DNA of 64,000 nucleotides from Roseibacillus persicicus (GCF_014651675.1 NZ_BMXI01000003.1:195604-259603); one strand, 5' to 3'; counted from the first letter of the stretch, positions 25,901 through 34,784 are shown. Notes: a model not told the origin generated them from the letters alone. Program-made: numbers and translations.

Positions 25901-27569
25901 CAGCCCGGTTCTCAACGCGGCCATCGCCTTGGTCGCCCACTACGAAGTCGCTCCAAGCGACCTGCAGAATGACGAACTTCTCGCCCTGATTGAAGGTCCG
26001 CTTATCCCGGCCAAGGCTCGCTCGACCGCACTCGCTCTTTTGGAAAGAGACGAGACCTTCTCCCTCACTCCCCTGCTGATTAAGATTCTAGAACTGGAGG
26101 ATCAGGATCGTGCCCCGGTGGCGTTGAAGTTGGATGCCATCGACCTCCTGACGGAACGCAAACCGGAGACCTCCTTCCCGTTTCTCAGCCAGGCCCTCAC
26201 CCATGAAGATCCAGCCTATCGCCAGGGAGCGGCCGTGCGGCTGGCAACCCATCCTCATCCGGAGGTTCCACTTCTATTGGTCTCCTACTTCGACCGCTTG
26301 CGCGAGCAGGACAATCCAGATCACACTATCGAGCTGGAGATGACTCTCGCCGCAAAGGTCAGCGCCCACCACGCTCCTCTCGACGCCTTGACGGCATACC
26401 AAGAGTCTCTGGACGACGACCCGCTGACCCCATATCTCGCGAGTCTCTACGGAGGCGATCCCGAGCGCGGTGCCGCCCTCTTCGCCAGTCACCCCACCGC
26501 GCAATGCGCCCGCTGCCATACTGGTGATGCGCGAGTGGACGGCAACGGAATGGCCGGCCCCCACCTCGCAGGAATTGGCAACAAGTCGCGCCGCTCCCTG
26601 CTGGAATCCCTCGTTCTGCCGTCCGCCACCATCGCGCCGGGCTTTGCTCCCATCTCCCTGACTCTCAACAACGGAGAATCCCTCTCCGGCCCTTTGCTCG
26701 AGGCGACCGACACCCACATCGATCTGATGGTGGAGGGTCAGGCTTGGCGCGTTCTGCGGACGGACATCGCGGAAGCCTCCGAACCCATTTCTCCCATGCC
26801 GGCAATGGCTTCTCTTTTACAAAAAGAAGAGATTCGCGACCTTGTGGCCTATCTAACAACCCTAAAGAAGATGCCTTCGCGGAAAAATCCGCTTGCCCAA
26901 GAGCCCAAACGCTATCATCCCTTTTCCGCACCGAATCTTTTTGAAATGGCCGACGAAACTACCCCAACGCCCGCACCTGCCGAGACCGCTTCCACTCCTG
27001 CCGCTGCACAAAGCGCACCCGAGGGCATCGATGCCACGGTATGGGAGATGGGGAAGACCCAGTACAACACCTTCTGCTTCGCCTGCCACCAGCCGGATGG
27101 AAACGGCGTTCCCGGTGCCTTCCCCCCTCTCGCCGAGTCCGAGTGGGTCAATGGCCCGGTAGAAAACCTGATTCGCATCCAGCTCAGAGGTCTCCAAGGT
27201 GAGATCGAGGTGAAAGGCGTGACCTACAACAGCATGATGGCGCCCATGGCCACCCAGACTGACGAGCAAATCGCAGCTGTTCTCACCTACGTCCGCAATT
27301 CCTTCGGCAACAGCGCTCCAGCAGTCACTCCCGAGATGGTGGCCGAACTTCGCAGCGAAGAGGGCCAACCCATGCTCACGGTAGCCGATCTGGCCGACCC
27401 CAATAGCGCGCCTCAGGAAACAACCTCTTCAGAGCCAGCGACCGCAGTCCTCGGCGAGATGCCAAAGGGCCAGACCTACATGACGTTCCCCTACACCCCG
27501 TTCGCCATCTTCTTCGTAGTGTTGGTTGCAGCGGCAACGGCGAAGCTGATGTTCGGTAAGAGCCAGTAA
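22977..27569 (+). CDS. Giant PVC beta-propeller/HEAT/di-cytochrome c membrane protein
   Basis: A 1530-residue protein with signal peptide (RVLLLLSFLSGLALA). Residues about 25-165 are a beta-sandwich beginning IIQSFEGDGFGDWTTTGEG. Residues about 190-600 are the membrane-bound dehydrogenase/propeller domain (TVAEDGKIYVAETNRFRFG; GLRNPKEVAFNEVGDAFTVD), known from PVC bacteria. Residues 620-1150 contain HEAT repeats. A heme-c motif CARCH at about 1177 starts the PVC heme-binding domain, and a second, CFACH at about 1367, starts a class I cytochrome c. One transmembrane helix (FPYTPFAIFFVVLVAAATA) ends the protein. It is probably a periplasmic electron-transfer dehydrogenase; the substrate is unknown. 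ATG 22977 is preferred over TTG 22974. Confidence 0.88.
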   Translation: MRVLLLLSFLSGLALAVDEEVSGGRIIQSFEGDGFGDWTTTGEGFGLGPCVDLPAEVNGTAREYCEESFACSAVGGVAAFGELKSPEIILQEPYVSFRLGGSMNGVGLEMWLGDDLLRSATPQGSLTLRRVTWDVREWMGKAVTFRIYDNSEFDFVVADHLVAHVAANPLFPNATRDGTTFEPGLISSPAKPGMLIPEGTTASVFANHEEQNVTSPTALTVAEDGKIYVAETNRFRFGVEDNRDRLFWVMDDIAATTVEDRQRMHEKWQHEVPLESLTAKSEVVRLLQDQDGDGRAEVSTIFADGFDDLLDGTAAGVMAYEGVIYFACIPDIYALSDLDGDGRVGEDERLSLASGFGLRVSLSGHDLNGFALGPDGRIYGTVGDRAMNVTTEEGVNYALTDQGAVFRFDPDGSNFEVIHAGLRNPKEVAFNEVGDAFTVDNNADMGDSARLVYLVEGADSGWRSDHQTLHSFHRQIGLTERPPNRWMDERMWDLANAEQPAWMMPPIAHLSNGPSGLVFAPATALGGLVANQFLLCDYKGGPSASGIHSFAVEPVGASYQMVSAGKFAWGVGATDIDFGYDGTAFLTDFGTGWQSAPQGQVLAFKPDSPHPQAEEVAELMREGFHHRNEAELASLLSHPDMRVRLRAQIALAEKPKALPAFYAELHLRDELLDLPAENLLLPRLDYGDELREDNTPVARLHAVWGLSMLARKNKDPYATAALLGLLQSPDAELRAQAAKGLGEAPVKDPARLIAALRDPSDRVSFFAALSLGRLGTPEAFDPLLNLALHASDANDPYLRHAAVVGLTGCASDQDLLSLSGHALPGMRLPALLALQRKGHVGTNRFLFDHTPAIRHEAIRIIHDTPIEAARPALMTVVDELLEKENSQVPPLIWRRLIHSAFRLAGQENAERLLTIAGTTKVPLPERQEALRLLLQWSNPHPVDQSLGRYVPMRPRPEREIKDLIEKKLTPLLQHDSPVLNAAIALVAHYEVAPSDLQNDELLALIEGPLIPAKARSTALALLERDETFSLTPLLIKILELEDQDRAPVALKLDAIDLLTERKPETSFPFLSQALTHEDPAYRQGAAVRLATHPHPEVPLLLVSYFDRLREQDNPDHTIELEMTLAAKVSAHHAPLDALTAYQESLDDDPLTPYLASLYGGDPERGAALFASHPTAQCARCHTGDARVDGNGMAGPHLAGIGNKSRRSLLESLVLPSATIAPGFAPISLTLNNGESLSGPLLEATDTHIDLMVEGQAWRVLRTDIAEASEPISPMPAMASLLQKEEIRDLVAYLTTLKKMPSRKNPLAQEPKRYHPFSAPNLFEMADETTPTPAPAETASTPAAAQSAPEGIDATVWEMGKTQYNTFCFACHQPDGNGVPGAFPPLAESEWVNGPVENLIRIQLRGLQGEIEVKGVTYNSMMAPMATQTDEQIAAVLTYVRNSFGNSAPAVTPEMVAELRSEEGQPMLTVADLADPNSAPQETTSSEPATAVLGEMPKGQTYMTFPYTPFAIFFVVLVAAATAKLMFGKSQ

Positions 27570-27640
27570 TCGGGGAAAGACCGAACACTCGCTCGGAACC
27601 AGCCGCGAACGGACTGCCCGAAACACTTTTTCCACCAAAC

Positions 27641-27675
27641 AAAAAACCCCGAATCGACTCGATTCGGGGTTTTTC
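27641..27675. terminator. Bidirectional rho-independent terminator
   Basis: AAAAACCCCGAATCG, loop ACT, CGATTCGGGGTTTTT: a perfect stem with T runs on both strands, between the convergent cytochrome and L,D-transpeptidase genes. Confidence 0.93.
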
Positions 27676-27703
27676 TTTTGAAAATTGAGAGGGTGGCTGG
27701 GAA

Positions 27704-28327
27704 TTACTCCACAATCACAGGAGTTCCAATTGGCGTGTTCTCAAAGAAAATCTTCGCCATCTTGTCCGGCATCCGAACGCAACCATGGGAGGCAGCATAT
27801 CCGGGCAAGAATCCGGTGTGCATGCCAATTCCGCCATTGAAGCGCATGAAGTTGGGCATGGGAGCACGCTCGAATACCTCACCAGGACCCGCGCGGTGTT
27901 TGCGGGTATCCGCATCATCGTTCACAATCTCTCCCGTGGCGACATTGCGAATCACACCATAGAGCGACGATTTGTGGTCCGGGCTCTTCTGGGTCACCTT
28001 GAAGCTGCCCTTGGGCGTACGGCGACCTTCGATGCCAGTGGAGACTGGAGAGACCCCGACCAGCTGGTTGCCCTTGTAATAGTAGGCCCGCTGCTCGGCG
28101 AGATTGATGCGAATTTTGGGTGAACCCTGCACTCCGTCACCATCCCAGAAGGAAGAGGACTCGTTGGGATTGGCAGAACCGTCGTAGCCAGTCGAAGTGC
28201 GGATACCAGCCAAATAGCCGGTCTGACCACCGATAGCGGTGCTCGCACCGGGCCCGTCAACAGGAGCGCATGCCACGAAGGCAAACGAGGAAAGCACTGC
28301 GGTGAGGAGGAAAAGTCTATTTTTCAT
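27704..28327 (-). CDS. L,D-transpeptidase family lipoprotein
   Basis: A 207-residue protein with lipoprotein signal (KNRLFLLTAVLSSFAFVAC, Cys about 20). The YkuD domain starts near residue 70 with PKIRINLAEQRAYYYKGNQL, continues with GRRTPKGSFKVTQKSPDHKS, and ends with the catalytic motif HTGFLPGYAASHGCVRMP, in which His, Cys and Arg are the active-site residues. Such enzymes make 3-3 peptidoglycan cross-links or attach lipoproteins. About 50 residues of Gly/Ser-rich linker separate the anchor from the domain. It faces the periplasm. Confidence 0.92.
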   Translation of the reverse strand: MKNRLFLLTAVLSSFAFVACAPVDGPGASTAIGGQTGYLAGIRTSTGYDGSANPNESSSFWDGDGVQGSPKIRINLAEQRAYYYKGNQLVGVSPVSTGIEGRRTPKGSFKVTQKSPDHKSSLYGVIRNVATGEIVNDDADTRKHRAGPGEVFERAPMPNFMRFNGGIGMHTGFLPGYAASHGCVRMPDKMAKIFFENTPIGTPVIVE

Positions 28328-28438
28328 GTATTAAAGAGGGCGGGGTAAGAATACTGCAACTTTGCAGGTATGCAACCGACACTTGCGCGGACGGAAAATC
28401 ATGCTACTTCCCTCTCCACTACAACTAAAAAAATTCAT

Positions 28439-28702
28439 ATGCCCAATTACGACTATCGCTGCCAAACCTGCGGCCACACCTTCGAGGTCTTTCAGAAGAT
28501 GAGCGATGAGAAGCTCACCGATTGTCCCATCGAGAACTGCGAGGGACCGATCAAAAGACTCCTCGGAACGGGTGGCGGCATCATCTTCAAAGGCGGAGGG
28601 TTCTACGAAACCGACTACCGCTCCAAGTCTTATACCGATGGAGCCAAGAAGGACAAAGCGGCCAGCGAGCCCAAAAAGGAGTCCAAGCCCAAGTCGGACT
28701 AG
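28439..28702 (+). CDS. FmdB family zinc-ribbon protein
   Basis: An 87-residue protein. The start PNYDYRCQTCGHTFEVFQKM and the second half DCPIENCEGPIKRLLGTGGG form the FmdB zinc ribbon with CxxC and CxxxxC pairs. Residues 55-87 are a Lys/Ser/Glu tail typical of the family. It is a putative regulator or adaptor of unknown partner. The ATG at 28439 gives the normal family start. It converges with the DUF2339 gene, with 22 bases between. Confidence 0.88.
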   Translation: MPNYDYRCQTCGHTFEVFQKMSDEKLTDCPIENCEGPIKRLLGTGGGIIFKGGGFYETDYRSKSYTDGAKKDKAASEPKKESKPKSD

Positions 28703-28724
28703 GGACTGAACGCTCACACGAGCT

Positions 28725-31604
28725 TCAAATCCCCTTCTCGATACCATCGTCCTTTTGCTCCTCATCCCCTCCTGATCTTCCCCAATCAAGGTCACCGTCC
28801 CCCAGCCGCTGGTGGAAACGGTTATACAAATAGCCGATACCTACTAGCAGGGCACCGGTGACCCCAAAGGCCACGATGCGCCAGAAGCTGTCCTGAATAT
28901 CGACCCGGAACAGGCGCACCACCGTGATCGCCAACCCTCCCAAGGCGATCAAGCGATAGCCACGGAGACCAAACCAAAATCCTGCCACGAGCAGCGCAAC
29001 CGCCGCAACCGCCCAACTGGCCGTCATCCCACTGACTACCGCAGGCGACATCCCCAAGCCCACCATAGCGGTCACGAGGGCCCCGCTCCCCCACAGAAGG
29101 GATGCCACTTTAGGCTGAGCCAGAGGAGACTTTCCTTCCCCCCTCGCCAACCAGACTCCGTTGGCCGCCAACAAAACGAAAAACAGGACGACCACCCAGG
29201 GGAAAGAAGGATGGGACCATTGCCCGGGAAGCTTGAGCAAAGCCATCACCGCCGCCACCAAGCCTAGCCAGGAGAGACTGTCGGCCCGAAGAAGCCGCCA
29301 ACCGACCAGAATCACGGTAGACAACAGAAGAGTCACCACCGGCAAAGCCACCCCGCTGAAAACACCAACCAGAAACGCCCAAAGGGCCACCGCGACGGTC
29401 ACGGTGCGAAACCCGTCGGCAACATTCTCCAAAGCCGCTTCCTCCTCCGGATTACGCCATCCCCAAAACCACCAAACCAGCGCCAGCAGCAAGGTGATCA
29501 AGATGGTGGGCTCGAAGCGCGGGATCCAACCAGACTGGGTTAGAAACCAAATCGAAACTCCCGCGGACAACAGAGCCACTCCCCGCATGGAGAGAAAGTG
29601 GAAGACACTCCCCAACACATGATACCCCAATGCCAATCCAACAAAAACGACCGGGAACCATTGGCCGCCGACCGCTTCTTCCGTCAGAAGCCCCACCGCA
29701 AACAATGAGGCCACCAACACTGCCAGCCCACCCATCAAGTGCCGCGGCTTTTCGGAACGCCCGATCCATGCGTAAAAAGCCCACGCGAGAGGTAGCCAAA
29801 GTAGAACTTGAGAACTCACCGCCTGCCCTGCCAAGTATCGGGAACGCAGAACGAACAGAGTGCCAATCAACAGCAGGAATGAGGTCCACTCCGCATCCTT
29901 CAAGCGCAAGGGCCAAAGTTGCAACAAAGCGATAATACCAAAAACCAGTGGAATAACGATGGATGAAGAAGATGGGTTCTGCCAACAGGCAACATCCAAC
30001 ACCTCCAGGGCGACAAGCGTCGCTCCAAAGACCCCTGCCACGCGCCGCACCACGTCCTCTCCCAGCAAGACTCGATATCCCACCAACAGTGCCTGCACCA
30101 CTACGAGATACAAGAGAAGCAATCCACGCCCGTCCCACCAATTCAACCCGGCCACCGGACTCGAGTCAGACCAAAGCAAAAACCATCCCACCAACGCTGC
30201 CAAAGCCGCACCCACCTCAAAGACCACCCTCGAACGAGTGCGCGCCAGCCACAGCAAACCAGCCGCTTGACCCAAAAGAGAAAACGCCCGCACCGGCCCC
30301 TCAAAACGCGCAACAAGGAAGAGAGCCAGCAAGACCATAGCCTTGGCCCACAAAGTCTGCCAAAGCCCCTCCCCCTCGTCTCGGCGCCACCAACAACCTG
30401 CGAGAAACAGAAGAGCGGCAAAGCTGAGATAGAAGAGCTGAAAGTCGAAACCCCGCGTCCAAGTCACCACTGCCCCCGAGAGCAAACCCACCGCCGTCAC
30501 CAGAGTCACTCCATACTTCGCCTTCCTCTCCCCCTCTGACCACCGCCAGGATAGAGCAGCCAGAGGAAGAATGGTCAGCGTCAGAATCACACTCTGGGCG
30601 ACCCAATGGGAAGGCCCCTTGTCGGGTCCGTAGGTAAAAGTGGCCAGAACCGCCAAACCCAATCCGCTGCCAAAGACCGCTCCCCACAACCCCGACCACC
30701 AACTCCGCCAGGCAAACAACCCCGTGCCAGCCAGAGCCAAGACCATCAGCGCGATCAATGATACCGAACCCAGCCCCTCGGCCGCCGCGAACGAACAAGT
30801 GACATAACCTAAAACGAGAGCCAACCCAAAGATGGCCTCCCGCTCTTTCCACAAGGCCCAAGCGATGGTCAGAACCAAGGCAACCGTTTGCGCAATGGTT
30901 CCCAGCAAAGGCGAGTCGATCACCTTCGTTGCGGGCAAGCCGTAGGCGGCGTAGGCGGCGACATACAGCAACGCCAAGCCTCCCGCCGACAACGCCCTTC
31001 CAAATCCCTGGAGCTTGCGCTCGAACCAGCAGCCGGTAGCAAACACCGCAAGTGCCACTGCTATCAGCTCTAACAAGCGAACCCACGGGACGGTATTTTT
31101 GTTCACATAAAGTCCCAGAAAAACAGCGGCAATGACCCCGAAGGCCAGTCCCAGGCGAGTGCTCCACCATGCCATCGGATTCGCCCCCTCTTCATCCGGA
31201 GCAGGCGGCTTCAGCCCCATCCGCTCCAACCACACAAGCAAAGGCGAAGGCCCCAAAGGAACAGGAACGGCTCGCTCAGGCTCCTGACTCTCATCCCCTG
31301 GGACGGGACGCACCGTCGGCGGAAGAGCAGGCGGGACCGCCGCAACAACTTTCCCCGAGAGAGAATCAGCTGAAGGCGGGACCACCTGCCCCTCTTTCGC
31401 AGGAAAAGTCGGAGTCGTGTCTGGCCGGACCATCTCCTTCTCTGCGGGCCTGTTGGATTGAGCCTCCGCGCCTTTATTATTCGGCCGGTTTTCCAGCCGA
31501 TAGAGACGCTCTTCCAGCTCCCCGACCCGGGCTCGCAGATTGAACAGCGTGACCAATGAGACAAAAAGAAAGGCCAATCCCCCCAGGATCCAGATTATCT
31601 CCAT
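28725..31604 (-). CDS. DUF2339 polytopic membrane protein
   Basis: A 959-residue inner-membrane protein. Residues 1-20 are hydrophobic, followed by a short coiled coil (FNLRARVGELEERLYRLENR), a Pro-rich linker to about residue 145, and then more than 20 hydrophobic helices to about residue 935, with a charged tail. This layout is the DUF2339 family; the opening of the helical part is MAWWSTRLGLAFGVIAAVFL. Function is unknown; size and topology suggest a transporter or membrane scaffold. It is divergent from the cardiolipin synthase gene. Confidence 0.85.
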   Translation of the reverse strand: MEIIWILGGLAFLFVSLVTLFNLRARVGELEERLYRLENRPNNKGAEAQSNRPAEKEMVRPDTTPTFPAKEGQVVPPSADSLSGKVVAAVPPALPPTVRPVPGDESQEPERAVPVPLGPSPLLVWLERMGLKPPAPDEEGANPMAWWSTRLGLAFGVIAAVFLGLYVNKNTVPWVRLLELIAVALAVFATGCWFERKLQGFGRALSAGGLALLYVAAYAAYGLPATKVIDSPLLGTIAQTVALVLTIAWALWKEREAIFGLALVLGYVTCSFAAAEGLGSVSLIALMVLALAGTGLFAWRSWWSGLWGAVFGSGLGLAVLATFTYGPDKGPSHWVAQSVILTLTILPLAALSWRWSEGERKAKYGVTLVTAVGLLSGAVVTWTRGFDFQLFYLSFAALLFLAGCWWRRDEGEGLWQTLWAKAMVLLALFLVARFEGPVRAFSLLGQAAGLLWLARTRSRVVFEVGAALAALVGWFLLWSDSSPVAGLNWWDGRGLLLLYLVVVQALLVGYRVLLGEDVVRRVAGVFGATLVALEVLDVACWQNPSSSSIVIPLVFGIIALLQLWPLRLKDAEWTSFLLLIGTLFVLRSRYLAGQAVSSQVLLWLPLAWAFYAWIGRSEKPRHLMGGLAVLVASLFAVGLLTEEAVGGQWFPVVFVGLALGYHVLGSVFHFLSMRGVALLSAGVSIWFLTQSGWIPRFEPTILITLLLALVWWFWGWRNPEEEAALENVADGFRTVTVAVALWAFLVGVFSGVALPVVTLLLSTVILVGWRLLRADSLSWLGLVAAVMALLKLPGQWSHPSFPWVVVLFFVLLAANGVWLARGEGKSPLAQPKVASLLWGSGALVTAMVGLGMSPAVVSGMTASWAVAAVALLVAGFWFGLRGYRLIALGGLAITVVRLFRVDIQDSFWRIVAFGVTGALLVGIGYLYNRFHQRLGDGDLDWGRSGGDEEQKDDGIEKGI

Positions 31605-31720
31605 TCCAGCATCTCATCAGAACCGGTCCCAGCTGTCGAAGCCTATTCGCTAGGTCCGCAATCCTCGGGCAATGATGAACAAGACTTGTTATTTTGCAAA
31701 GAAGGCGGACTCTTTGTTCC

Positions 31721-33142
31721 GTGGATATCCCTCAACCGATTCTCTTCCTTGGCATTGTTGTGCTGCACCTGATTGGTGCCGCTCATGTTCTCCATGCATT
31801 GTTCCGGGTGAGAACCCCCAGCGCCACCATCGCATGGATGATTGCCCTAGTGACCTTCCCGTGGGTGGCGGTGCCACTCTATTGGGTCTTCGGACGCAAT
31901 ACCTTGGTGGGCTACGTGCAGGCCCGGAAGTCGGACAACGAACTTCTCAACCTTCAGGTCAACGCGCTGGAAACCTCCATCAAGCCCCACCGCATTGACC
32001 CCGATGGCCCGTTCTTGACCACCGCAGTCCGCATCGGCGGCATCCCCGTGACCAGAGGTAACGATGCCGATTTGCTCATCGATGGCGAAGAAATCTTTGC
32101 TCAGATCTTCAACTCTATTGCCAAGGCCAAGGACTACCTGCTGATCCACTTTTACATCATCAAGAGCGATCGCGTGGGGACCCGGTTTAAAGAAGCTCTG
32201 ATCGAAAGAGCGCAGGCAGGCGTTCGCGTCCACTTCCTATTCGACGAGTTGGGTTCTCACAAACTGCCTAACAGCTATCTCGAAGACCTGCAGAAGGCGG
32301 GGGTGGAATGTTTTGCCTTCGGCCGCACCCGCAAGTGGTGGTCACGCCTGCAGTTGAACTTCCGCAATCACCGCAAGATCATCGTGATTGATGGCAATGA
32401 TGCCTTCATCGGCGGCGTCAATGTGGGCGATGAATACCTCGGACGCGACGAGAACTTTGGCCAATGGCGCGACACCCACCTCAGGCTGCAGGGTCCGGCG
32501 GTGCAAGCGGTTCAGATGGTCTTTCTGGAAGACTGGTATTGGGCCACCCACCAAATCCCCGATCTGGATTGGAACTGCAAGCACGAGAAAGAGGATGCCT
32601 CCGTCGCGATCGTACCCACTGGCCCCTCCGACGAGCGCCCTTCCTTTCAGTTGCTGGTCGCGGAAGCGGCCAATACCGCCCGCTCCAAACTCTGGATTGC
32701 CTCGCCCTATTTCGTCCCCGATGACGGCATTCTAACAGCGCTGCAAACCGCTGCCCTGCGGGGGGTGGATGTGCGTATTCTGTTGCCGGAAAAGCCCGAC
32801 CACCTTCTGGTCTGGCTATCCTCCTTCACCTACTATCGCCAGACTTTGCCCTATGGCATCAGGCTGTTCCGCTATTCGGAAGGCTTCATGCATCAAAAGG
32901 CCTTCTTGATCGACAACAAGGTCGCGGCAGTCGGCACAGGCAATCTGGACAATCGGTCGCTGCGTTTGAACTTCGAGATTACCGCCATCCTCACCGCCCA
33001 GGAACATGTGTATGAGGTGGCCGGAATGTTCAATGAGGACTTCGACCGCGCCCGTGAGGTCGACCGGGATGAGTTTTTGGAAAAGCCTCTCCCGTTCCGT
33101 TTGGCTGCCAAGCTGGCCCGCCTACTGGCTCCCATCCAATAG
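31721..33142 (+). CDS. cls: Cardiolipin synthase (phospholipase D superfamily)
   Basis: A 473-residue membrane protein that condenses phosphatidylglycerol to cardiolipin. Two N-terminal helices (residues about 5-25 and 37-57, AWMIALVTFPWVAVPLYWVF) precede two HKD domains. The first is FRNHRKIIVIDGNDAFIGG and the second HQKAFLIDNKVAAVGTGNLD; both contain His-x-Lys-x4-Asp. The end DRAREVDRDEFLEKPLPFRL is typical. The start is probably GTG 31721; a TTG at 31694 gives a charged extension before the first helix and is less likely. The last 21 bases overlap the convergent small lipoprotein gene. Confidence 0.92.
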   Translation: MDIPQPILFLGIVVLHLIGAAHVLHALFRVRTPSATIAWMIALVTFPWVAVPLYWVFGRNTLVGYVQARKSDNELLNLQVNALETSIKPHRIDPDGPFLTTAVRIGGIPVTRGNDADLLIDGEEIFAQIFNSIAKAKDYLLIHFYIIKSDRVGTRFKEALIERAQAGVRVHFLFDELGSHKLPNSYLEDLQKAGVECFAFGRTRKWWSRLQLNFRNHRKIIVIDGNDAFIGGVNVGDEYLGRDENFGQWRDTHLRLQGPAVQAVQMVFLEDWYWATHQIPDLDWNCKHEKEDASVAIVPTGPSDERPSFQLLVAEAANTARSKLWIASPYFVPDDGILTALQTAALRGVDVRILLPEKPDHLLVWLSSFTYYRQTLPYGIRLFRYSEGFMHQKAFLIDNKVAAVGTGNLDNRSLRLNFEITAILTAQEHVYEVAGMFNEDFDRAREVDRDEFLEKPLPFRLAAKLARLLAPIQ

Positions 33143-33316
33143 GCCTTCCGCCGATGGTTCGAAGACGTCGAACACATCCGAGCGCTCACCAATCGGAGAG
33201 GAACTCCACGGCAGATGGTCTACCAGCCCGCCTGAACCATCCGGAACCGACGAGTCAAAAAAACAACAGCCGCTCAGAGAAAGAACGGCTGCAAGAGAGA
33301 ACAAAAGGGTCGGCAT
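33122..33316 (-). CDS. Tiny lipoprotein, second of an LPW-motif pair
   Basis: A 64-residue protein with a clear lipoprotein signal, PTLLFSLAAVLSLSGC, Cys near residue 17. The mature part is about 47 residues and contains DHLPWSSSPIGE. The start ATG directly abuts the TAG stop of the upstream small lipoprotein gene, so the two are coupled. The 3' end overlaps the cardiolipin synthase gene on the other strand by 21 bases. Function is unknown; both proteins share a DxLPW core, see the next entry. Confidence 0.65.
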   Translation of the reverse strand: MPTLLFSLAAVLSLSGCCFFDSSVPDGSGGLVDHLPWSSSPIGERSDVFDVFEPSAEGLLDGSQ

Positions 33317-33496
33317 CTAGCGGCGTTGGAAACCTCCAAGCATCCCCTGACCTTCGCCTTCCTGCATCCCGTTCCAAGGAAGATCGCTTTCATCAGATTC
33401 GGGCAGAACAACCTTGCGTTCCTGCTCCATCGCGCAGCTGGCGAGAGAGGCGAAGAGGACGGGAAGAGCGAGCCAAAGAGCGTATTTCAACTTCAT
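33317..33496 (-). CDS. Tiny lipoprotein, first of an LPW-motif pair
   Basis: A 59-residue protein with lipoprotein signal KLKYALWLALPVLFASLASC, Cys near residue 21. The mature part is about 40 residues and contains ESDLPWNGMQEGEGQGMLGG. The Cys, a short spacer and the DLPW core recur in the following gene, so the two may be paralogues. ATG 33496 starts at the signal; the open frame to 33616 has no further protein character. Function is unknown. Confidence 0.7.
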   Translation of the reverse strand: MKLKYALWLALPVLFASLASCAMEQERKVVLPESDESDLPWNGMQEGEGQGMLGGFQRR

Positions 33497-33621
33497 GGAG
33501 GAAAGTCTAATCCCAATGCGTGATCTGGCAAGCCCGTCTTGCGGACCCTCCTCCCCACTTTTTCCCGAGCGAAAACAGGTCTGAAAATCCCCGCGCCATC
33601 CTTGATCAGTCCGCATAATAA

Positions 33622-33648
33622 AGCCCCGGGAGACTGGCTCCCGGGGCT
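33622..33648 (-). terminator. Terminator of the TlpA-like gene
   Basis: AGCCCCGGGAG, loop ACTGG, CTCCCGGGGCT: a perfect 11-bp stem. On the minus strand it is followed by TTATTAT, moderately T-rich, 30 bases past the stop of the TlpA-like gene. Confidence 0.8.
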
Positions 33649-33677
33649 GCTATAACCAGACAATTGACGAAGCGACT

Positions 33678-34784
33678 CTACTCGGAAGCAGCCTTCTTCT
33701 CTGCGGCTTGCTTTCTCATGGCGTCGGTCAAAGCCTTGCGAAATTCCATGATGGTTTGAGGCTCATCGGTATCGAAACTTGCCACAAAGGCTTCGTTAAT
33801 TTCCACCGGCAAACGTTCATCCACACCCAGAAGCTTTTTCGCAGCGGCTTGGGCCTTTTCCTTATCACCCAAAGCAAAATGCATATGCGCAATGATGGGG
33901 TAATCAAAGACACTTGCAGAAGATCCTTGCTCCAAAACCTTAATAATCGTCTCCCGCAAGCTCGCAGGAATCTCTTCTTCAGAGGACTCGAGCTTCATCG
34001 CCAAATTGCGTGCGCTCATCGCTCCCTGACGGCTCTCGGAAGAGCTGGAGATCAGCTTCTCAACCTCGCCCCACTCTTTTTTAGTAGTCGCCAGGTCAAT
34101 CATCATGGCGTCCAGATAAGGGGCATCTGGTGAAAGCTCCTTCACTTTCTCGAGAGCAGCTTGCATCCCCGCAACGTCCTCTTGGCCAGCTGCCGTTTGA
34201 AAAGCCTTCACCGCTTCGCTCATCGCCGCCTTATTCGCTTCCTCGTCTCTGATTGCTTTCACCGCCGCAGTCTCTTGGTCACCGCCCGCCAGCAGAGCCA
34301 CAATCAAGTCTTCCTTCAATCCCGCCGGGTGGGTGGAGAAGAGAAGTTTGCCATTTTTGACCACAAAGGCGTGTGGAATCCCCCGAACACCCGCAGGCTT
34401 TAGCCAACTCTCCTCAAAGGCACCTCCTTTACCGACATAAGCAACGGGATAGGACATGCCCTCGCCCTTTTTCTCCACGAACTTGGCAGCCTTGTCCTTG
34501 CCATCCTCCCAAACATTCATTCCATAGATATTGAGACCCTGTTCGTGGTACTTATCGAACAATTCATCCACGTGGGGAATGACCGCGATACAAGGACCAC
34601 ACCAAGTCGCCCAACACTCAAAGATATAGACCTCATCGGATTTCCAATCTGTAGGAGCTTCGCCCTGTACGAATTCAGCTTGAGCCAAGGCCTCGATCGC
34701 CACTTTGTCCCCGGGCGCCAGTGCCATTGCGGGAAAAGCCATTCCGAGGGACAACAAAACAAGTTTCGAAAGATGTTTTTTCAT
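33678..34784 (-). CDS. TlpA-like thioredoxin-fold protein with long helical C terminus
   Basis: A 368-residue exported protein with signal peptide (KKHLSKLVLLSLGMAFPAMA). The thioredoxin domain spans about residues 25-170: YIFECWATWCGPCIAVIPHV contains the CxxC redox motif, and GVRGIPHAFVVKNGKLLF the cis-Pro. Residues 175-368 are helical and TPR-like (QAALEKVKELSPDAPYLDAM; DKEKAQAAAKKLL). It probably reduces or forms disulfides in the periplasm, with the helical part binding a partner. GAGGGG stands just before the ATG. Confidence 0.85.
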   Translation of the reverse strand: MKKHLSKLVLLSLGMAFPAMALAPGDKVAIEALAQAEFVQGEAPTDWKSDEVYIFECWATWCGPCIAVIPHVDELFDKYHEQGLNIYGMNVWEDGKDKAAKFVEKKGEGMSYPVAYVGKGGAFEESWLKPAGVRGIPHAFVVKNGKLLFSTHPAGLKEDLIVALLAGGDQETAAVKAIRDEEANKAAMSEAVKAFQTAAGQEDVAGMQAALEKVKELSPDAPYLDAMMIDLATTKKEWGEVEKLISSSSESRQGAMSARNLAMKLESSEEEIPASLRETIIKVLEQGSSASVFDYPIIAHMHFALGDKEKAQAAAKKLLGVDERLPVEINEAFVASFDTDEPQTIMEFRKALTDAMRKQAAEKKAASE

